Of a DNA stretch of 64,000 nucleotides, positions 57,653 through 64,000 are shown piece after piece (the first letter of the stretch is position 1; each line of letters starts with the position of its first letter). The position numbers and the translations under genes were made by a program. The notes below the pieces were generated by a model, which had not been told where the DNA came from, made no database searches, and saw nothing but the letters and a program-made list of their open reading frames with translations. The stretch is from Streptomyces sp. NBC_00162. Lineage in GTDB: Bacteria > Actinomycetota > Actinomycetes > Streptomycetales > Streptomycetaceae. The stretch is taken from positions 1,798,001 through 1,862,000 of the forward strand of contig NZ_CP102509.1 in assembly GCF_024611995.1 (NCBI RefSeq), in the 5' to 3' direction.

Positions 57653-58380
57653 GCCTCGGGTCTGCCTTCCGTGGAGGTGGCCGCGCGCTGGGGGCGCACG
57701 ATTTCTGTGAGGGTCGTCTCGACCCGCAGGAGGTGGTGGGACATGGCCTCCACCGCGTCGTGCTCGGAACCGTCGGCCAGCGCCTCGAGGATCGCCCGGT
57801 GCTCGCAGTTGGACTGCTCGCGCCGGCCGCCCAGTTCGTTGAGGAAGGTCGACTGACGCGCCAGTGCGTCGCGGATCTCCTCGATGACGCGGCGGAAGAC
57901 GGGGTTGCGGGATGCCTCGGCCACCGCCAGGTGGAAGACGGTGTCCATCGCCACCCACGCGGTGGTGTCGGTCTCCTGCTCCATCCGGTCGAGCAGATGG
58001 CCCAGATGGTCCAGGTCCTCCGGGGTGCGGCGCAGCGCGGCGTACCCGGCGACCGGGATCTCGACGTGCCGGCGCACCTCCAGCAGGTCGCTGGCGACGT
58101 AGTCGCCGAAGGTGGGGTCCTCGACCGTGTTCGCCAGGACGAACGTGCCCTTGCCGCTCTTGGAGGCGGTCAGGCCGATGGCTTGGAGGGCTCGGAGCGC
58201 CTCCCGCAGCACGGGCCGGCTGACCTCCAGGGTCCGGCACAACTCGGCTTCGGAGGGGAGCTTGTCGCCCACGACGTACTCACCGCGCTCGATGGCGCTG
58301 CGCAGGTGGCCGAAGACCGCTTCCATCGCGCTGACGCGCCGCGGGGCCTGGCCACCTGTCTGGCTGTCTGACAGGTTCAC
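57649..58380 (-). CDS. FadR-type GntR regulator
   Basis: A 243-residue regulator. w[23 protein letters not shown] then [20 protein letters not shown] and [20 protein letters not shown]. The FCD effector domain (about residues 100-225; [40 protein letters not shown]) binds metal and an acid ligand. Start GTG 58380 has AGGA 8 bp upstream. An inverted repeat, CCTGTC-N9-GACAGG, covers the first codons, so it probably represses its own operon. Confidence 0.93.
   Translation of the reverse strand: MNLSDSQTGGQAPRRVSAMEAVFGHLRSAIERGEYVVGDKLPSEAELCRTLEVSRPVLREALRALQAIGLTASKSGKGTFVLANTVEDPTFGDYVASDLLEVRRHVEIPVAGYAALRRTPEDLDHLGHLLDRMEQETDTTAWVAMDTVFHLAVAEASRNPVFRRVIEEIRDALARQSTFLNELGGRREQSNCEHRAILEALADGSEHDAVEAMSHHLLRVETTLTEIVRPQRAATSTEGRPEA
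58355..58375. promoter_or_regulatory. FadR-type operator overlapping the regulator start
   Basis: CCTGTC and GACAGG are separated by nine bases; within it CTGTC-A-GACAG (minus strand) forms a second perfect palindrome. It lies inside codons 2-9 of the regulator gene, 5 bp from the start codon. Confidence 0.6.
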
Positions 58381-58411
58381 GGTGTGATCCTGATGGGTGC
58401 GCCGGAGGGTG

Positions 58412-59206
58412 TCAAGACACCTGTGTCGGGAAAGTCCGGCCCGGCGAGTTTCGTACCGTGCGCACTTTCCGTCCTGCCACCGAAGCCGCCCGATCGGTGT
58501 CTGCGGCGGAACCGGCGGCATCCACCAGGGCGTGCACCACCGGCGTGTCGACACCCATCTCCGGATGCCACTGGACGCCCACGGCGAAGCGGTGCCGGGT
58601 GCTCTCGATCGCCTCGACGGTGCCGTCCGCCGCACGGGCTGCCACGATGAACCCGGAGCCAAGGCGATCCACGGCCTGATGATGGTGCGTGGCGACCTCG
58701 CGGGTCCCCGGCAGGAGGGCGCCGATCCGGGTCCCCGGCGCGGTGGTGACGGTGTGGGCACAGAAGTGGCCCCGGTAGGGGTTGTGGCCGTGATGGCCCA
58801 CCCTGTCGGGCAGGTGCTGGATGAGGGTGCCTCCGGCGTGTACGTTCATCAGCTGCATACCCCGGCACACTCCGAGCACGGGTATGTCGCGGGCGAGACC
58901 AGCGGCCAGTACAGCCTGCTCCCACCGGTCGCGCTCGCGGACCGGCGGCCCCGTGCGCGGGTGGGGCCGGGCGCCGTACAGGGCGGGATCCACGTCCTCA
59001 CCTCCCGTCAGGACGATCGCGTCCAGACGTGCGACCACATCGGCCGCTGCCGACGGGGCGTCCGGCGGCAGCAGGACGGCCCGGCCGCCCGCGGCCTGGA
59101 GACAGCCGGCGTAGGCCGCAGGCAGCACTGCGGCGGGCAGGTCCCACTCGCCCCACCGGGCGTCGGCCAGGTAGGTGGTGAGTCCGATGAGTGGTGGCTG
59201 GGGCAT
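58412..59206 (-). CDS. gamma-glutamyl-GABA hydrolase-like class I amidotransferase (PuuD type)
   Basis: A 264-residue glutamine amidotransferase-like protein. Nucleophile Cys in VLGVCRGMQLMNVHAGG, catalytic His and Glu in AVGVQWHPEMGVDT. VLTGGEDVDPALYG is the conserved start of the fold. Related PuuD enzymes cleave gamma-glutamyl-GABA; here it may release glutamate or ammonia from a glutamylated amine. Its last 40 residues are less conserved. First gene of the operon, with GGAAG before ATG 59206. Confidence 0.92.
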   Translation of the reverse strand: MPQPPLIGLTTYLADARWGEWDLPAAVLPAAYAGCLQAAGGRAVLLPPDAPSAAADVVARLDAIVLTGGEDVDPALYGARPHPRTGPPVRERDRWEQAVLAAGLARDIPVLGVCRGMQLMNVHAGGTLIQHLPDRVGHHGHNPYRGHFCAHTVTTAPGTRIGALLPGTREVATHHHQAVDRLGSGFIVAARAADGTVEAIESTRHRFAVGVQWHPEMGVDTPVVHALVDAAGSAADTDRAASVAGRKVRTVRNSPGRTFPTQVS

Positions 59207-59391
59207 ACCACTTCCTTTCAGGGCGTGAGGGGTGATCGTCGACGGCCGGGTGCACACCCGCCCCGCCAGACGTCCCCGGCCACGGCGGGCTGCGGCAGAA
59301 AAGGCGGACGGGGCGGACGGGGCACTGGCGGAGGGCGCCCCGGCGACAAGGTGGAGGGGCGGTCACGATCCGGGAGCGCGGGCTTGCGTTT

Positions 59392-59410
59392 TTCTTGCCG
59401 CTAGCAAGAA
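59392..59410. promoter_or_regulatory. LysR-type box between PuuD-like and LysR genes
   Basis: TTCTTGC-N5-GCAAGAA, a perfect inverted repeat with the LysR T-N11-A core, 54 bp upstream of the LysR start and 186 bp upstream of the operon start. Confidence 0.7.
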
Positions 59411-59463
59411 TCCTGCTGGCGTTCATCCGCAATCACAAGAAAACACATCTTCGCGACAGATAA

Positions 59464-60387
59464 GTGAGCCTTAACTCCGTGCACGGACTCGACCCCCGCC
59501 TGCTCGCCACCCTCGAAGCCGTCGTGCGGCACGGCTCCTTCAACGCCGCCGCACGCGAGCTCGGCTACAGCGCGCCCGCGGTCTCCCAACAGATCGCCGA
59601 ACTCGAACGCCGCGCGGGCCTGAGAGTGCTGGAGCGCCGGCCCGTGCGCGCCACACCGGCCGGCGAAGTCCTTCTCGACGCCGAGCAGGGCGTCCGCAAC
59701 GCGTTGGCGACGGCATCGGTGGAACTCGACGCCATGCGCGCGGGTACGGCCGGACGGATCCGCCTCGGCGCCTTCGCCTCGGCCGCCACCAGCATCGTTC
59801 CGCAAGCGCTGGCCCAACTCCACGCGGCCTACCCCCACGTGCAGGTCAGCCTCAGCCAACTGGAACCCGAGGCCTGCTACAACCGGCTCAAGCGGGGGGA
59901 CATGGACCTGGCCCTCAGCTACGACTACGACTTCATCCCCGTCCCGCCGCCCCGGATGCTGCGCCGGACGCTGGTCGCACGGGATCCGGTGGTGGCCGTG
60001 GTCCCGGCACACCACCGCCTGGCCGACAGGGAGGTCATCGACCTGGCCAGCCTCGCGTCCGAGACCTGGATCGCGGCTCCGGAGGCCGCACTGCGCCTGG
60101 AACTGCTTTCCCAGATGGCCAAGACGCCTGGCTTCCAGGCCCGCCTGCAATACGAGGGGGACGACTTCAACACCGTGCTCGGCTTCGTGGCCGCAGGCCT
60201 GTGCGTGGCCGTCATGCCGCAACTCGCCCTGCCCCGCGCCAACACCCAGGTCGTGGCCCGCCCCCTGGCCGAGCCGCAGTTGACGCGCTTCATCTACGCC
60301 GTCCGCATCGACACCCGGCACGCCCCGCGCGCCGTCCTGGACCTGGAGCAGATGCTCGCCGCGCAAGCGCTGGCCGCGCTCGCATGA
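59464..60387 (+). CDS. LysR family transcriptional regulator
   Basis: A 307-residue LysR protein; HTH LLATLEAVVRHGSFNAAARE then LGYSAPAVSQQIAELERRAG; effector domain RIRLGAFASAATSIVPQALA, MDLALSYDYDFIPVPPPRML and FNTVLGFVAAGLCVAVMPQL. Start GTG 59464. Divergent from the five-gene amino-acid operon, which it is expected to activate in response to a pathway amino acid. Confidence 0.94.
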   Translation: MSLNSVHGLDPRLLATLEAVVRHGSFNAAARELGYSAPAVSQQIAELERRAGLRVLERRPVRATPAGEVLLDAEQGVRNALATASVELDAMRAGTAGRIRLGAFASAATSIVPQALAQLHAAYPHVQVSLSQLEPEACYNRLKRGDMDLALSYDYDFIPVPPPRMLRRTLVARDPVVAVVPAHHRLADREVIDLASLASETWIAAPEAALRLELLSQMAKTPGFQARLQYEGDDFNTVLGFVAAGLCVAVMPQLALPRANTQVVARPLAEPQLTRFIYAVRIDTRHAPRAVLDLEQMLAAQALAALA

Positions 60388-60597
60388 GGCTGCGGCGGGC
60401 GGCTACCGGAGGCGAACGAAGCGTGAACCCACGTGAAATGCGCCAAGTTGACGGCGGCCGCACGCGCGTAGACCGGGTGGTGACGCCAGGTCTCCCGGCT
60501 TGTCCGACTACCGGACGCGATGGCTGAAAGTTAAACTATTGCGTGGCGGGCGCCCTACGTTTGCGGCGGTTGACGTTCCAGCGAGAGGAAACCCCTC

Positions 60598-61863
60598 ATG
60601 ACCGCCGCCGACAGTGCGCCGCGAACGGCCCGCGTCCTCACCGGCTACCGCCCCGGGGACGGCTTCATGGCCGTGGAGCTGGACCCGCCTCCGGCCGAGT
60701 ACGTATGGCACGACGAGCACGCCGAGCAGCAGGAGCAGCGCTACGGCCCGGGTGCGGGCTACCACCAGTGGCTGGCAGTGGACGCACGCGACGGCGCCGT
60801 ATGGTTCGGCGACATCGACTGGCGGGCCCCGTCCGAAGACCTCGGCAGCCAGCTCCCCGGCCTCCCTCGCAGGGCGCTCGGCGACGGAACCGTCCCGGCC
60901 TCCGGAATCATGGTGCAGCTGCTCGGCCACCTGACCCATGACGAACAGCGCGGCTGCTCCTGGCGCTTCTTCACCGCTGAGGAACTGCACGCGCTCGCCC
61001 TTCGCATACTCCCCGCCGTGCAGCGGCTCGTGGACTCCATCCACCGCATCGGACCGGACGACGAACTGGAGTGGTCGGCCGAGGCCGCCACCGCCTGGGA
61101 CGACATCGAGCAGGCTGCGACCCACACCTTCGACCCCTCCGGCGATCTCCGCTGGCCCAGGCTGCGCACGACACCGATCCCTGCCTGGCGTGTCGAGGTC
61201 GGCGCGTTCCTCGCCATGAACCCCGGTCTGTGCGATCCCTCCTGGGGCCTGGCCACGGACGCGGAACTCGGTGCCTACGCCGACTACAGTCCCGAGAGCG
61301 GCTATGGCGGTGTACCGGGGCGGATGTGCCGCGCCGCCGACCGGCAGATCGAGGACGGTTTCACTTTCTACGGCCACCGTGCCGCCCTGTACGCCTACCG
61401 CGCTCAGGCGTGCGGCGACCGTGTTCCGACAGACGCCCGCGTCTGGCTGGAGACGACAGAGGCGGGTCGGGGCACCTGGGAGGCGGCCAAGCCCCCCGGG
61501 GCCACCCTCGCCGACGTCCCCGACTGCGTGCTGGCGGCCTTGGCCGAAGGGTTCCAGAACTCCGCGCACGAGGAGGGTCTGGTCCTGACGGGCCTGGACG
61601 CCCATCTGCGCCGGTTGCGCGCCGAGGAACGCTCCGCCGTCGACCAGCAGCTCGTCCGCGAAGCCGAGGAAGCCGAACGCCTCGAGAACATGCTCAAGGA
61701 CTTCCGCGCGGCACGGAACCGCACCGTGACACGGATCCTGGCCTGGTCCGATGGGCGCAGCGACGGGGAAATCGCCCGCCTGGCGTCCATGCCCGACGAC
61801 TACGTCAGCGACTGGCGGGCCCGCCTGACCGACGAACAGACGACGGCCACACCCCCAACCTGA
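60598..61863 (+). CDS. hypothetical protein, 421 residues
   Basis: I do not recognise the family. GAGAGGAAA precedes ATG 60598. The N-terminal half (LTGYRPGDGFMAVELDPPPA, EHAEQQEQRYGPGAGYHQWL, GAVWFGDIDWRAPSEDLG) is acidic with several Trp and reads as soluble mixed alpha/beta. The middle contains repeated aromatic/proline patches. The last 80 residues are helical and charged (EERSAVDQQLVREAEEAERL ENMLKDFRAARNRT), then WSDGRSDGEIARLASMPDDY, which resembles a sigma-like helix-turn-helix. No membrane segment. It is preceded by a 210-bp region with a fairly AT-rich stretch at 60530-60545. Confidence 0.8.
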   Translation: MTAADSAPRTARVLTGYRPGDGFMAVELDPPPAEYVWHDEHAEQQEQRYGPGAGYHQWLAVDARDGAVWFGDIDWRAPSEDLGSQLPGLPRRALGDGTVPASGIMVQLLGHLTHDEQRGCSWRFFTAEELHALALRILPAVQRLVDSIHRIGPDDELEWSAEAATAWDDIEQAATHTFDPSGDLRWPRLRTTPIPAWRVEVGAFLAMNPGLCDPSWGLATDAELGAYADYSPESGYGGVPGRMCRAADRQIEDGFTFYGHRAALYAYRAQACGDRVPTDARVWLETTEAGRGTWEAAKPPGATLADVPDCVLAALAEGFQNSAHEEGLVLTGLDAHLRRLRAEERSAVDQQLVREAEEAERLENMLKDFRAARNRTVTRILAWSDGRSDGEIARLASMPDDYVSDWRARLTDEQTTATPPT

Positions 61864-62330
61864 AGCATGTGCGGCGAAGACAGGGCACCCGCTCCGCAGC
61901 CTCACCGCCCGGGCAGCCCGTCGAGCGCCACGGCCGTCCGTAGACCGAGGCGACGGCCCGAGGCCTTGAGCTGGTGCCGCCGGCCCGCTGCGAGTACCGC
62001 TGCGCGGGGTAGGCGGAGCCGGACCTGGCCGCTGTACCGGCGAGACGACCGGAGACGGTGCTCGTCGACGGCCTCGGGACCAAACGCACCTGGCCTGCTG
62101 CGCCCCGAGCTCCGGCCTCCGGCCGCTGCGATCCGAAGCCGCCATCCTCAGCCGGTGCCTACGACCGGACATCGTGAACCCTTGTGCAGGGCAGCGACGC
62201 GGGTGCAGCGGGCGCACGCTCCCCGGCACCCAGCCCGGCGGTTCCAAGGCGCAGCGCTAACAAGGGAAAGGCACTGGTCGCGGCGGCCTCGGGAGCGCGG
62301 TGGTCGCCTGTGGTCGCCCCCTGGAAGCGT
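61864..62330. other. region without a supported gene
   Basis: About 470 bp between the 421-residue protein and the cation-transporter remnant. Several frames are open but none has family similarity; coding signal is weak on both strands. Probably decayed accessory DNA. Confidence 0.4.
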
Positions 62331-62659
62331 CCGAGTCGGCAACCGCCGAGGCGGAGCCGAGTTCGTGCCCGGCCTCGCGCTGGGCGGCCGACAGAAACGG
62401 CACCACGGCCAGGGACAGAGCGGCGAGCACGATGCCGGGGATGGACCGCTCGGCCTCTCCGGTGCCAGAGAGCGGCAGGACGGCGTCGACGGCGACGTAC
62501 GTGGCGAGCGCGAAGGACGAGAAGGCGATGATCCGTAGGATGGTCTTCTCCCGTGCCTCGGGGGACAGCGTGGTCGCGGCCGGAGAACTGCCAGGCGACC
62601 GCGGCGGCCGAGGAGACGTCCAGCACCTTGCCGCTGCGCACCGAGACCAGCCCGTAGTA
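62331..62659 (-). pseudogene. cation diffusion facilitator-like transporter, frameshifted remnant
   Basis: Two minus-strand frames together spell the centre of a streptomycete cation transporter. The first reads YYGLVSVRSGKVLDVSSAAA then VAWQFSG; the second, after a frame change near 62550-62560, reads EKTILRIIAFSSFALATYVA, GIVLAALSLAVVPFLSAAQR and HELGSASAVADS. The membrane helices and the final HELGSAxxVADS motif are typical. Both ends are missing. Confidence 0.7.
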
Positions 62660-62848
62660 GGCACTACCGGCTGGTCTCGGCCCGCGAGTCCTCCTACACG
62701 AACAGGAAGTACGGCACGAGGACGGCGGGCACACCGAGCGGCAGACCGGTGGCGCTCCAGCGACGGCGGTGACGCCCGCGGCGCCCGCCGGCTGTGGCGT
62801 TCTTCATCGGGAGGTGTTCTCCTTGCACATCACCGTGGATCAGGCAGG

Positions 62849-64000
<1,152 letters not shown>

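Overview
The window is high-GC actinobacterial DNA and reads as a Streptomyces chromosome. The evidence is extreme GC at third codon positions, frequent GTG and occasional TTG starts, ATGA/GTGA/TAGTG gene overlaps, one rare TTA codon, and a typical streptomycete gene set: STAS/HATPase anti-sigma genes, family 2B encapsulins with terpene cyclases, a monomeric isocitrate dehydrogenase, a GH46 chitosanase and a GH62 arabinofuranosidase. I count about 50 genes or gene remnants, one tRNA-Pro(GGG), several terminators and operators, a MITE-like element and scattered IS remnants.

Layout. 1-11.4 kb is mostly housekeeping or peripheral: the 5' end of an enoyl-CoA hydratase-type gene, a RibD/DHFR-like reductase, a SAP/DUF6434 protein, an isochorismatase-fold hydrolase, a coupled STAS/HATPase regulator pair, CsbD, tRNA-Pro, DUF309, a VOC protein, a LutABC-type lactate-utilisation operon, cobF, a PLP enzyme and a membrane-anchored GH71 protein. 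11.4-20.4 kb is the most striking block. Two paralogous family 2B encapsulin shell genes with cNMP-binding domains, a 2-methylisoborneol-synthase-like cyclase, a two-domain geosmin-synthase-like cyclase, an XRE/TPR regulator, a MITE-like insertion and a small degenerate AfsR-type ATPase gene carrying a TTA codon sit together. Both promoter regions share a direct repeat, GTTGAA-N11-GTTGAA, present three times.

20.4-38 kb carries a membrane protein with a PemK/MazF-like tail, monomeric icd, DUF805, chitosanase, CorA, a molybdate-binding-type HTH protein, a divergent LysR/LysE pair, a double-Nudix protein, a P450, a Tat-exported phospholipase C, a large secreted subtilase and a DUF1345-like membrane protein. 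38-46 kb is more accessory: a truncated xanthine dehydrogenase gene, a deazaflavin-dependent oxidoreductase, GH15, a TetR remnant, a TetR regulator with a pair of inverted operators driving an alpha/beta-hydrolase and an MBL hydrolase, then a decayed ISL3 element fused to a fragment of another coding sequence.

46-53 kb is a complete sugar-uptake locus (PfkB kinase, two permeases, binding lipoprotein, LacI regulator, divergent GH32-type glycosidase) that fits fructo-oligosaccharide or sucrose use. 53-53.6 kb holds HTH and IS701 debris. 53.6-60.4 kb is an asparagine/aspartate catabolic operon (PuuD-like amidotransferase, FadR-type regulator, APC permease, asparaginase, aspartase) divergent from a LysR gene. 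The end holds an unrecognised 421-residue protein, a broken cation-efflux gene, and the C-terminal part of a ricin-domain GH62 arabinofuranosidase that runs off the window.
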